Positions 26,302 through 34,511 of a DNA stretch of 64,000 nt are shown one piece after another (within the stretch, counting starts at the first letter, position 1; every line of letters starts with the position of its first letter). Source of the DNA: Paractinoplanes ovalisporus (GTDB lineage: Bacteria; Actinomycetota; Actinomycetes; Mycobacteriales; Micromonosporaceae). A program made the translations under genes and the position numbers. The notes under the pieces were generated by a model. It was not told the DNA's origin and did not search any database. It was given only the letters and a program-made list of their open reading frames with translations. The stretch is from assembly GCF_016834655.1 (NCBI RefSeq), contig NZ_JAENHP010000018.1, positions 1-64,000 of the forward strand. The letters run 5' to 3'.

Positions 26302-26459
26302 AGGTGTTCCCCCCACTGACGCCGCGCCCCGATAACGCGACCGTTACCGATTACAACCGCGCGCCATCGCCCAGACAAGTCGGCAGCCGCGAATCACACC
26401 GGATTTCCTGACGAGAACACGACAGGCCGAAAATACTTGCACATTCGGCCGAGGAGATG

Positions 26460-27311
26460 TTACGCACGGTTACCGAAGAGTCCGACTGGTGGGGAAGGTG
26501 ACGCCACCGCGACACTGTCCGTGACGGGTTTCGTTCCGCCGGCGAAGCGGTCGAGGTCGGTCTCGAGGCGGCCCGGGAACCAGTCCCCGGCGGCCCGCCG
26601 GGCGAGCCCGGCCACCGGCGGCGGGGTGCGGCCGGCGATCACCACGACGTTGCCGAAGCGGCGGCCGCGCAGCACGGTCGAGTCGGCCACGAGGCAGGCC
26701 TCGGGCAGCGCGGCGCGGATCGTGGCGACCTGGGCCTTGGCGTGCCGCAGCGGTGGCCCGTCGGTGATGTTGGCGATCAGGTGACCGGCCGGGTCGAGCA
26801 CCCGGGCCAGCTCGCGGGTGAACTCGACCGACGTCAGGTGGGCCGGGGTGCGGGCGCCGGCGAAGACGTCGAGCACGATCACGTCGTACCCGCCGTCGCG
26901 CATGCCCTCGACCGCGGCTCGCGCGTCCCCCACCCGTACGCGGACATTGGCCTTGGCCGGAAGAGGCAGCGCCTTGCGCACGAACTCGACCAGCGGGCCG
27001 TCGATCTCGACCACGCGCTGGGCGGAACCGGGCCGGGTGGTGGCGATGTAACGCGGCACGGTCAGCGCGCCCCCGCCGAGGTGCAGCGCGCGCAGCGGCC
27101 GGCCGGGCGGGGCGAGCAGGTCGATCGCCGCGGCCATCCGGCGGACGTATTCGAACTGCAGGTGGGTGGGGTCGGCCAGGTCGACGTGGGACTGCGGGGC
27201 GCCGTCGAGCAGCAACGTGTACGCCGTGTCGCGGTCGGGGTCGGGCCGCAGCTCGGCAACGCCCGAGGCGACCGTCTCGACCAGTCGTTCCGACCTCTTG
27301 CGCTGCGCCAC
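26460..27311 (-). CDS. Spermidine-synthase-fold methyltransferase-like protein
   Basis: The product has 283 residues. The Rossmann core is that of polyamine synthases: LHLGGGALTVPRY is the cofactor loop, VVEIDGPLVEFVRK holds the acidic residue that binds the ribose, and VRVGDARAAVEG and YDVIVLDVFAGARTP follow. Stand-alone actinobacterial forms are usually annotated as spermidine synthase-like without proof of the polyamine reaction. GTG 27311 is used as start because the family-like QRKRSERLVETVASG follows; ATG 27374 is an alternative. No good ribosome-binding site decides. Confidence 0.85.
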   Translation of the reverse strand: MAQRKRSERLVETVASGVAELRPDPDRDTAYTLLLDGAPQSHVDLADPTHLQFEYVRRMAAAIDLLAPPGRPLRALHLGGGALTVPRYIATTRPGSAQRVVEIDGPLVEFVRKALPLPAKANVRVRVGDARAAVEGMRDGGYDVIVLDVFAGARTPAHLTSVEFTRELARVLDPAGHLIANITDGPPLRHAKAQVATIRAALPEACLVADSTVLRGRRFGNVVVIAGRTPPPVAGLARRAAGDWFPGRLETDLDRFAGGTKPVTDSVAVASPSPPVGLFGNRA

Positions 27312-27426
27312 GCAGCAAGTATCCACGCCCCGTCGAACAGCCCGATCGGGGCTATTTAGGGGAAAACGACTCATCCGGCCGGAAGACACTCAAAACTGAG
27401 GTCTGCGCGACAGAGGAGGTACAGCC

Positions 27427-27807
27427 GTGTCCACGAGCAATGTCTTGGCGCAGATCATCGGCGAGCAGCAGCGACGCCCGCCCGCGCCCCCGTCGGCCGG
27501 GGACATGCCGGCGATCATCGCCGCGGCTCAGGAGGAGGCGGGACCGCCCCTGAAGATCCGGCGGCACCTCTCCGAGGAGGGCCCGGCGTTCTGGCGCTGG
27601 GACTGCGCCAACTGCGGCGAGTACGGTGGTGGGCGGCACCACTCGGACGCGGTCAACCGGGCCACCCGGCACTGCTCCGAGCACCCGGAGCACAAGTCCT
27701 CGCTGCTCCCGCCGCTGCTGTGCCGCCAGCGGGACACCTACATGCCGCCGCACCCGATGCTGTTCGCGGTCGACGACGACCCGCCGCCCCCGCCGCTCGC
27801 CGTCTGA
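27427..27807 (+). CDS. Small hypothetical protein with a Cys/His cluster
   Basis: The product has 126 residues and no known family. Cysteines and histidines cluster (WDCANCGEYGGGRHH and HCSEHPEH), which could bind zinc. The C-terminus is Pro-rich (DDDPPPPPLAV). GGAGG upstream fits GTG 27427. It lies divergently to the spermidine-synthase-like gene. Confidence 0.75.
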   Translation: MSTSNVLAQIIGEQQRRPPAPPSAGDMPAIIAAAQEEAGPPLKIRRHLSEEGPAFWRWDCANCGEYGGGRHHSDAVNRATRHCSEHPEHKSSLLPPLLCRQRDTYMPPHPMLFAVDDDPPPPPLAV

Positions 27808-27848
27808 GAAAAGACGAGCCGCCGCCTCCGCCGCTCGCCGTCTGAGAA
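27781..27848. repeat. Tandem duplication across a stop codon
   Basis: The 30 bases 27781-27810, covering the last codons and stop of the preceding gene, recur at 27819-27848 with one change. The 38-base period puts the second copy wholly in non-coding DNA. It is a small local duplication, recent enough to keep 29 of 30 bases. Confidence 0.9.
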
Positions 27849-27887
27849 GGACGACGAGACGTGCGGGGACGGCGGCGAAAACGCGCG

Positions 27888-28067
27888 TTACGGGCGGGTG
27901 TCGCCTTCCCCCGTACGCTTCTGGGCCTCGTCGACGGCCCGGTCGATGTGCGCGGAGTGCTTGTGGCCGGTCCGCTTGTCGACCTCGTCGCCGATCTTCT
28001 CGAGCGCCTGGTCGACCTTCTCGTCGTTCTTGTCCAGGAAGTCCTTGGCCTTGTCGAGGAAACTCAT
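27888..28067 (-). CDS. Small antitoxin-like charged protein
   Basis: The product has 59 residues, opens MSFLDKAKDFLDKNDEKVDQ and continues ALEKIGDEVDKRTGHKHSAHIDRAVDEAQKR. It is highly charged and helical. This is the pattern of the actinobacterial Rv0909-like family usually labelled antitoxin, whose relatives lie beside or without a toxin. No toxin gene is visible here. Its ATG overlaps the malQ stop (ATGA), and GGAGAAAGG is a good ribosome-binding site. It is therefore translated from the malQ transcript. It is easily missed because of its size. Confidence 0.8.
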   Translation of the reverse strand: MSFLDKAKDFLDKNDEKVDQALEKIGDEVDKRTGHKHSAHIDRAVDEAQKRTGEGDTRP

Positions 28068-30007
28068 CCGTCTGCCTTTCTCCGGGCGAGGATCGCGGCG
28101 ATCGAGTGAACGCGCGGGTCCTCGGCTATCTCCTCGAGACCGGCGGTCAACGGCATCCGCCAGTTCGGGTATTCGTTCATAGTGCCTGGAAGGTTGGGCT
28201 GCGCGAGCTCACCCAGCACGTCATAAAGCGAAGCGGTGACAAACCGGCACGGCGTACGGGCGAGGAACTCGTGCATCGCCACGATGATCTCGGCATCCGA
28301 CGCGCCCTCGGCGATCAGGCCGTCGCCCCGCAGCACGGCGACCAGGGCGTCGCGGTCGGCCCGGGCGTTGCGGCGCTCCTGTTCGACCGGACCGGCCAGC
28401 TGGCCCAGCTCGGCCCGCACCTTCACCTGCTCACCGGTGAGAAACCCGGCCGCGGTCGGCAGGTCGTGGGTCGACACCGTGGCCAGTGCGTTGCGCGGGT
28501 ATTCCTCGGCCGGGAAGAACGGCTGGTCCTTCTCGGTCCACTCGCGGGTGAAGTAGAGCACCGCCGAGCCGAGCATGTTCATCCGCTCCAGCGTCTCGGT
28601 CACCACCGGCTGAACCGTGCCCAGGTCCTCACCGATCACCACGGCGCCCGCGCGCGAGGCCTCCAGGGCGAGAATGCCGAGCATGGCCTCGGGGTCGTAC
28701 TGCACATAGGTGCCCTCGGCCGGCCCCAGGCCCGGCGGCACCCACCACAGGCGCCAGAGCCCGGCCACGTGGTCGACCCGCAGGCCACCGGCGTGCTTGA
28801 AGATCCGCCGCAGCATGTCGCGGTAGGCCGCGTATCCGGTCTCGATCAGCATGTCGGGCCGCCAGGCGGCCAGGCCCCAGTCCTGGCCCAGCTGGTTGAA
28901 CGCGTCCGGCGGAGCGCCCGTGTGCACCCCGGCGGCCAGCACGTCCTGCAACAGCCAGCCGTCGGCGCCGTTCGGGTCGATGCCGACGGCCAGGTCGTGC
29001 ACCACCCCGACCGGCATGCCCCCGGCCCGGGCCGCCTCGTTGGCCGCCTCCAGCTGGGCGTTGAGCAGCCGCTGGAGCCAGGCGTGGAACGCGACCCGGT
29101 CGCTGTGGAACGCGCGGACGGCCGGGGAGTCGGGGCGGCGCAGTTCCTCGGGCCACTCCGTCCAGTTCGGGCCGTGCCGTTCGGCCAGCGCGCAGAACCG
29201 GGCGAAGTCGGTGAGGCCGGGGTCGGACTCCAGGTCGACCTCGCCCGCCAGCGGCCAGAGCAGGTCGAGGGCGGCCCGTTTGGCCTGCCAGACCGCGCTG
29301 TAGTCGATCAGCCCGTCCGCGGTGGGCACGGGCTTGAGCCGGTCGACGGTCGCCCGCAGCTCGGGGTCGGCCCGGCGGTACTCGTCGGTGTCGGCGATCC
29401 GCAGATAGAGCGGGTTCGAGAAGCGCCGGCTGGACGGAGAATAGGGCGAGGCCGGCACCGGCAGCGTCGGCGTGATCGCGTGCAGCGGGTTGAGCAGCAC
29501 CAGCCCGGGACCGCCGGAGACGCCCAGGAACTCGCGCAGGTCGCCGAGGTCGCCCATGCCCCACGAGCGCGCCGAGTGCAGCGCATACAGCTGGAGCATC
29601 CAACCCCAGGTCGCGGGCGGTTCGGGCAGCGCCGTGGGCACCACGACGAGCGTGACCTCCTGCTCCCCGATGTGCAGCCGGTGCCAGCCCAGCGGCAGGT
29701 CGGCGGGGATTCCGGCCGGCGCGTCGCGGGTGGTGCCGTCCTCGAGCGTGATCCGGGCCGGCGCGGGCAACTCACGGGTCGCTCCCTCGCGCACGACCAC
29801 GGTGCCGGGCATCAGACCAAGGGCCACCTTCCCCCGTACGGCGGAAAGCTCCTCCGAAATCGCCGACGGGCTGGACGCGTCCACACCCAGAAGTCGCAGG
29901 ACCCCCACCACCGACTCGTCGGCGACGTCTTTGCGTTCGCGGTGCCAGTCCTCGTACCAGGTGGCCACCCCGTGTGCCGTCGCCAGTTCCGCCAGATCGG
30001 CGTCCAT
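28064..30007 (-). CDS. malQ: 4-alpha-glucanotransferase (amylomaltase)
   Basis: This 647-residue GH77 enzyme disproportionates maltodextrins by moving glucan segments. Catalytic residues are visible in family order: Asp412 in GGLRVDHVAG as nucleophile, the Glu in VVIGEDLGT as acid/base, and the Asp in VSTHDLPT as stabiliser. The N-terminal 150 residues are the actinobacterial extension (WHRERKDVADESVVGVLRLLG). The start at 30007 begins MDADLAELATAHG; the frame is open upstream but without conservation. The small antitoxin-like gene overlaps its stop. It acts in the cytoplasm in glycogen/maltose metabolism. Confidence 0.95.
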   Translation of the reverse strand: MDADLAELATAHGVATWYEDWHRERKDVADESVVGVLRLLGVDASSPSAISEELSAVRGKVALGLMPGTVVVREGATRELPAPARITLEDGTTRDAPAGIPADLPLGWHRLHIGEQEVTLVVVPTALPEPPATWGWMLQLYALHSARSWGMGDLGDLREFLGVSGGPGLVLLNPLHAITPTLPVPASPYSPSSRRFSNPLYLRIADTDEYRRADPELRATVDRLKPVPTADGLIDYSAVWQAKRAALDLLWPLAGEVDLESDPGLTDFARFCALAERHGPNWTEWPEELRRPDSPAVRAFHSDRVAFHAWLQRLLNAQLEAANEAARAGGMPVGVVHDLAVGIDPNGADGWLLQDVLAAGVHTGAPPDAFNQLGQDWGLAAWRPDMLIETGYAAYRDMLRRIFKHAGGLRVDHVAGLWRLWWVPPGLGPAEGTYVQYDPEAMLGILALEASRAGAVVIGEDLGTVQPVVTETLERMNMLGSAVLYFTREWTEKDQPFFPAEEYPRNALATVSTHDLPTAAGFLTGEQVKVRAELGQLAGPVEQERRNARADRDALVAVLRGDGLIAEGASDAEIIVAMHEFLARTPCRFVTASLYDVLGELAQPNLPGTMNEYPNWRMPLTAGLEEIAEDPRVHSIAAILARRKADG

Positions 30008-30103
30008 CCGGGCCCCTCTCGTTGCCTGTCGCTGCTCATACCCTGCCCGATGCGGGGGTAGTCCGGGGACACGTCGTTGCGAGGATCGGTCAGGATGGAA
30101 CAC

Positions 30104-30355
30104 ATGTCTGCAGCTATTCAGTGGTGGTCGCGCCTGGCCGCGGCCGTGACCGGGGCGACCCTGGCGCTCGTGGTGCCCGTGCACGCCTGGGCCGCGAGCA
30201 ACGGTGTGACCGACGTCGCGATCGAGGCGGCCCGGTCGCGCCGGCGGGGCGGGTTCGGGTTCTTCGGCATCTTCGGGGCCTTGTGCTGCCTCTTTGTGGT
30301 CGCCGCGATCGTGCTGGTGATCGTTCTGGTGGGGCGCAACCGCAAGCGGAAGTAG
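30104..30355 (+). CDS. Small membrane protein
   Basis: The product has 83 residues. It has an N-terminal signal-like hydrophobic segment (AAAVTGATLALVVPVHAWA), a basic loop (ARSRRRGG) and a C-terminal TM helix (CCLFVVAAIVLVIVLVG) ending in NRKRK. No family is recognised. The start is ATG 30104, preceded by GGATGGA; ATG 30095 is in frame. Confidence 0.65.
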   Translation: MSAAIQWWSRLAAAVTGATLALVVPVHAWAASNGVTDVAIEAARSRRRGGFGFFGIFGALCCLFVVAAIVLVIVLVGRNRKRK

Positions 30356-30408
30356 GGGGATTTCCCGAACTCCGGTGATCTTGGCCGGGCGCGACCTAGC
30401 GTTGAAGG

Positions 30409-31650
30409 ATGCGTATCCGCGCCGGCCACGTCCGAACCGTCGCGCTCGGCGGCGGGATCGCCGTCGTGCTGTGCGCGCCGCTGGCCGTCTCGGTGGTCGC
30501 GGGCGCCGACGACAACGTGCTGATCTCGCGCGGCCGCCCGGCCCTGGCGACGTCGAACACCGGCAACGAGGTCGCGGCCCGGGCCAACGACGCCAGCACG
30601 GTCACCCGCTGGGCCAGCGCCGCCGGTCCGGGCACTCAGTGGCTGCGGATCGACCTCGGCTCGGTGCAGCGGATCGAGCGCGTACGTCTGAACTGGTCCG
30701 GCGCCTATGCCCGGACCTACCGCGTGCAGGCCTCGGCCGACGGCTCGAACTGGGCCACCCTCTATGCGACGAGCGCCGGCAACGGCGGCGCCGACGACCT
30801 CAAACGGCTCAACGGCACCGGCCGTTATCTGCGGGTGCTCGCCACCCAGCGGGCCCGCACGACCGGCGGCTACGCACTGAGCGACCTGAGGGCGTACGGA
30901 CCGTCGGCCAAGGTGTTGCCGGCCGCCGCCACACCCACCGGTTCGCTGGTGTCGGGCCTGGACGACCGCCGCAAGAAGGAGCGGGCCCTCGAGCTCGTCT
31001 CGAGCGCGGAGAACTCGACGCTGAGCTGGCGCCATTCGTTCGCCTACATCGAGGACATCGGCGACGGGCGTGGCTACACGGCCGGGATCGTGGGCTTCAC
31101 GTCGGGCACGTCGGACATGCTGGCCGTCGTCGCCGAGTACACCCGCCGCAAGCCGGTCAACGGCCTGGCCAAGTTCCTGCCGGCGTTGCGGGCGGTCGAC
31201 GGTTCGGACTCGCACGCCGGGCTCGACCCGGGCTTCCCGGCCGCATGGCGGGCCGCCGCCCAGGACCCGGTGTTCCAGCGGGTGCAGGAAAACGCCCGCG
31301 ACACCTACTACTTCAACCCGGCCCTGCGGTTCGCCCGGGCCGACGGGCTGCGGGCGCTGGGCCAGTTCGCCTATTTCGACGCGGCCGTCATGCACGGCGT
31401 CTCGGGCATGCGGGCGATCCGGGCCGCGGCCCTGCGCACCGCGAAGACGCCGGCCCAGGGCGGTGACGAGCTGGCCTATCTGAACGCGTTCCTCAACGCC
31501 CGGGTGGCCGAGATGCGTACCGAGGAGGCGCACAGCGACGTCAGTCGGGTCGAGACCGCCCAGCGGATGTTCCTGCGCCGCAGCAACCTCGACCTGACCA
31601 CGCCGCTGACCTGGCACGTCTACGGAGATCAATACCGCATAGCGCAGTGA
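30409..31650 (+). CDS. Secreted GH46 chitosanase with F5/8-type carbohydrate module
   Basis: The protein has 413 residues. A signal peptide (residues 1-32, ending VSVVAGA) precedes an F5/8 type C/CBM32-like beta-sandwich at 35-165 (ARANDASTVTRWASA, WLRIDLGSVQRIERVRLNWSG). The GH46 domain fills 175-413. Its catalytic Glu is E201 in SSAENSTLSW, and the second acidic residue lies in YIEDIGDGRGYTAG. GH46 enzymes cut chitosan with inversion. It lies next to GH16 genes as a polysaccharide-degrading group. Its stop overlaps a terminator hairpin. Confidence 0.93.
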   Translation: MRIRAGHVRTVALGGGIAVVLCAPLAVSVVAGADDNVLISRGRPALATSNTGNEVAARANDASTVTRWASAAGPGTQWLRIDLGSVQRIERVRLNWSGAYARTYRVQASADGSNWATLYATSAGNGGADDLKRLNGTGRYLRVLATQRARTTGGYALSDLRAYGPSAKVLPAAATPTGSLVSGLDDRRKKERALELVSSAENSTLSWRHSFAYIEDIGDGRGYTAGIVGFTSGTSDMLAVVAEYTRRKPVNGLAKFLPALRAVDGSDSHAGLDPGFPAAWRAAAQDPVFQRVQENARDTYYFNPALRFARADGLRALGQFAYFDAAVMHGVSGMRAIRAAALRTAKTPAQGGDELAYLNAFLNARVAEMRTEEAHSDVSRVETAQRMFLRRSNLDLTTPLTWHVYGDQYRIAQ

Positions 31651-31681
31651 AGCCGGGAACCCCCGCGAGGGCTCCCGGCTT
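31650..31681. terminator. Hairpin between chitosanase and GH16 genes
   Basis: The arms 31650-31662 and 31669-31681 pair over 13 bases with one mismatch and a 6-base loop. The left arm includes the last base of the chitosanase stop. It separates convergent genes. No T-tract is present, so efficiency is uncertain. Confidence 0.65.
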
Positions 31682-31699
31682 CAGCGTGTCAGCGAGCTG

Positions 31700-32938
31700 T
31701 CAGGCCTTGGTCCACTTCTGGTTGGACGTGCCAGCGCAGTCCCAGAGCTGCAGCTGCGCGCCGTTGCCGCCGTTCCAGTCCTTGATGTCGACGCACCGGT
31801 TGGCCGAGAGGTTCACCAGGTCGCCGGCGCCCGAGAGGGTCCAGCGCTGCACCGGGTTGCCGTTGCAGGTGACCAGCTGGATCGGCGTGCCGTTGCCGAG
31901 CGCGCCACCGGCCGGGTCGAAGCACTTGCCGAGCGCGGTCAGGGTGCCGTTGGAGTTGAAGGTCCACTTCTGGGCGCCCGAGCCGTTGCAGTCCCACATC
32001 TGGATCCGGACGCCGTCCGCGGCGTTGCCGTTCGGGATGTCGATGCAGCGGCCGCTGAAGTTGCTCTTGAGCATGGTGCCGCCGGTCGAGGGCGGCGGGG
32101 TGGTGCCACCGTCGTTGTTCCAGGCGTTGACGCGCACCCAGTCGACCAGCATGGTCTGCGGCATCTGGGTGGTGCCGTCCGGGTAGCCCGGCCAGTAACC
32201 GCCGACGGCCACGTTCAGGATCATGAAGAAGTTGTGGTCGAAGACCCACTGACCCGGCACGTTGGACGGGGTGACCCGGAAGTACTCGGAGCCGTCGAGG
32301 AACCAGCGGATCAGGTTGGGCGACCACTCCACGGCGTAGTTGTGGAAGTCGTTGCCGAGCGGCGCGCCGGTGACCCGGTTGCCGCCGACGCTCGCGCCGC
32401 CCGAGTAGCCCGGGCCGTGCACCGTGCCGTAGACGGTGTTGGGCTCCTTGCCGACGTTCTCCATGATGTCGATCTCGCCGGTGGTCGGCCAGTTGTTGCC
32501 GCCGAGCATCCAGAACGCCGGCCAGATGCCCTGACCCTTGGGGATCTTGATGCGGGCCTCGAACCTGCCGTACGTCTGCGCGAACTTGTCCGCGGTCAGG
32601 ATGCGACCCGACGTGTACTGGCAGGTGCCGTAGTGGCACTGGTAACCGGCCGGGTTCTCACGACGGGCGGTGATCTCGAGCTGGCCCGCGCCGTTGACCC
32701 GGACGTTGCTCTGCGAGTTGGTGTAGTACTGCTGCTCGTTGTTGCCCCAGCCGCTGCCGCCGATGTCGAACTTCCACTTGTTGGAGTCGATCGGGCCGGC
32801 GGCGCCGTTGAACTCGTCGGACCAGGTGACGGCTCCGACCGCGGCTTCGGCGGTGTCGTTGCGGGAGGCGGCGAACAGGCCGCCCGTGAGTGTCGTCGCG
32901 ATCACGGCCGCGGCGAGAAGAACCCTTGCCTTACGCAT
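31700..32938 (-). CDS. Secreted GH16 beta-glucanase with ricin-type lectin domain
   Basis: The protein has 412 residues. A signal peptide covers residues 1-33. The GH16 beta-jelly-roll runs 37-275 and carries the catalytic GEIDIME, with E155 nucleophile, D157, and E160 acid/base. WPAFWMLG and the active-site tryptophans are present. After a TTPPPSTGG linker, residues 290-412 are a ricin B-type trefoil with three QxW repeats (GVRIQMWDCNGSGAQKWTF, NPVQRWTL, GAQLQLWDCAGTSNQKW). Activity on beta-1,3-glucan is the usual assignment. It should be secreted. Confidence 0.94.
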   Translation of the reverse strand: MRKARVLLAAAVIATTLTGGLFAASRNDTAEAAVGAVTWSDEFNGAAGPIDSNKWKFDIGGSGWGNNEQQYYTNSQSNVRVNGAGQLEITARRENPAGYQCHYGTCQYTSGRILTADKFAQTYGRFEARIKIPKGQGIWPAFWMLGGNNWPTTGEIDIMENVGKEPNTVYGTVHGPGYSGGASVGGNRVTGAPLGNDFHNYAVEWSPNLIRWFLDGSEYFRVTPSNVPGQWVFDHNFFMILNVAVGGYWPGYPDGTTQMPQTMLVDWVRVNAWNNDGGTTPPPSTGGTMLKSNFSGRCIDIPNGNAADGVRIQMWDCNGSGAQKWTFNSNGTLTALGKCFDPAGGALGNGTPIQLVTCNGNPVQRWTLSGAGDLVNLSANRCVDIKDWNGGNGAQLQLWDCAGTSNQKWTKA

Positions 32939-33043
32939 GGGGGATGCCTCCGGGGGAAGAGGTGCGTATCGGAAACAGTCTTTAGAGATTGACGTCATGC
33001 AGTCAATGGAGACCGGTCCCGGAACCCCGGATAACGCCTTTTC

Positions 33044-33955
33044 TTACAACTTCTTGAAAAGATTGGGCAGCGCGGACGGCTCCCACCCGGGCAGCGCCGT
33101 GTGCGCCTCCTTGACCTGGTAGGTCACGCCCTCGTAGGTCACCAGGTCGCCCGCCTCGTAGTCGGTGAACGCCTTCCAGGCGGCCGGCTTCGGCGCGGCC
33201 GGCGGCTTCGACGTGGCCGGAGGTGCCGCGGGCGGCTTTGACGTGGCCGGGGGAGTCGTGGGCGCGGCGGGAGGGGTGGAGGAAGGGGGCGAGGACGGCG
33301 CGGCCGACGGGGTGGTCGGCGCGGGCATCGGCTTCTTGCCCGCCGTCACCTTCACGAAGTCGACCTCCATGCGGGCCGGCCGCCGCCCGTCGGTCGCGAG
33401 GTTGAGCACCAGCGCGATCGGCAGCCCCGGCTCGTCCGGCGTCAGCTTCAGGCTCGGCCGTCCGTCGACCGACCAGATCACGCTCCGCGGCGTCCAGTCG
33501 ATCGTGTACGTGTGGAAGCTGCGGCCTGAGGTCGGGTCGGCGTCCCGGTCCAGCGTCTCGACATTGCCCCGCAGCACCCGGCCGTACTTGTCGACCACGC
33601 CGAAGGCCCGCCACGGCCCTGCCGCGCGCCGCACCTTGATCCGCGCCTCGGCGTGCCCGTACGGCTCCGCGAAGGCCCGCCGCGTGCTGATCAGCCGGTC
33701 CACGACGAGGGTGCCGTCGCCGTCCTGGCGACCGTGCCGTTCGTCGCCGTCGAGCAGCCAGCGCGACCGGTCGAGGCCGGCGCCACGCTCACCGCCGAAG
33801 CTGTCGTCGAAGACCGGGCGGTGCTCGGAGGCGACCGCCACGCCGCCCTGCCCGGTGAAGAAGATCGTGCCCGCGAGGCCGGCGCTCGCCACCGCCAGCA
33901 GGGCCAGCGCGCGCGGCAACTTCGACCGACCGGAACGATGCCGTGCGTCATTCAC
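33044..33955 (-). CDS. GH16-like exported protein lacking the catalytic motif, with chitin-binding module
   Basis: The product has 303 residues. A basic start and hydrophobic LALLAVASAGLAGTIFF form a signal or anchor. Residues 45-215 show the GH16 fold (FDDSFGG, HAEARIKVRRAAGPWRAFGV, TYTIDWTPRSVIWSVDG). Where active enzymes have E-x-D-x-x-E, this one reads NVETLD (131-136), so hydrolysis is doubtful. A Pro/Ala/Thr linker leads to a C-terminal CBM5/12-like chitin-binding module (WKAFTDYEAGDLVTYEGVTYQVKEAH). GTG 33955 follows AGGGGGC; ATG 33991 lacks such a site. It may bind rather than cut polysaccharide. Confidence 0.82.
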   Translation of the reverse strand: MNDARHRSGRSKLPRALALLAVASAGLAGTIFFTGQGGVAVASEHRPVFDDSFGGERGAGLDRSRWLLDGDERHGRQDGDGTLVVDRLISTRRAFAEPYGHAEARIKVRRAAGPWRAFGVVDKYGRVLRGNVETLDRDADPTSGRSFHTYTIDWTPRSVIWSVDGRPSLKLTPDEPGLPIALVLNLATDGRRPARMEVDFVKVTAGKKPMPAPTTPSAAPSSPPSSTPPAAPTTPPATSKPPAAPPATSKPPAAPKPAAWKAFTDYEAGDLVTYEGVTYQVKEAHTALPGWEPSALPNLFKKL

Positions 33956-34028
33956 CTGGTGCCCCCTTACTGACAGCAGGACGACTTTCATAAAGGTGAG
34001 AGCTTCTCGCAAGATCGGCGAGGCAGGT

Positions 34029-34490
34029 TTAAGGCTGACTTAAGGAAGACCGGCTGGACACTCGAACCGTGGTGCCGTCCGTCCCCGTGATGAGCTCGAA
34101 CGAGTCGGTCAACTCCTCGGCCAGCCACAGCCCCCAGCCGCCCGGCTGGTCGGCCGGCGGGCGCACTGCGGGTTCCAGCCGGGCCCCGGCCAGGCCGCTC
34201 CCGGAATCGCTGACCTGACAGACCACGTCGCCGGCGGCCGACCACATCTGGACCCGGCCCAGGCCACCCCCGTGCCGCACGGCGTTGGTCAGCAGCTCGT
34301 TGACCGCGACCACGAAGTCGTCGAGGCGGTCACCGGTCAGGCCGGCCGCCCGGGCGCAGGACGCGACGGAGTGCCGCAGCGTCGTGATGGCGTCGCGGTC
34401 GAAGGTTTCGTCGAGCAGAACTTCGGTGCTGATGCCCTCGACGGTAGGCCACGCCTGATCTTCCCGCAGGGCGGCCCACGGGTGGTGCAC
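34029..34490 (-). CDS. RsbW-like ATP-binding protein
   Basis: The product has about 150 residues and one HATPase_c_2 domain. Visible boxes are the N-box DDFVVAVNELLTNAVRHGG, the G1 box QVSDSGSGL and the G2 region GGWGLWLAEELTD. These proteins are serine kinases or anti-sigma-like switch factors. The start is uncertain: GTG 34490 would put it only 21 bases from the divergent macS start, and an internal start such as CTG 34469 cannot be excluded. It reads away from macS. Confidence 0.8.
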   Translation of the reverse strand: MHHPWAALREDQAWPTVEGISTEVLLDETFDRDAITTLRHSVASCARAAGLTGDRLDDFVVAVNELLTNAVRHGGGLGRVQMWSAAGDVVCQVSDSGSGLAGARLEPAVRPPADQPGGWGLWLAEELTDSFELITGTDGTTVRVSSRSSLSQP

Positions 34491-34511
34491 GTCATGTGGG
34501 AGGGTCGGCGC

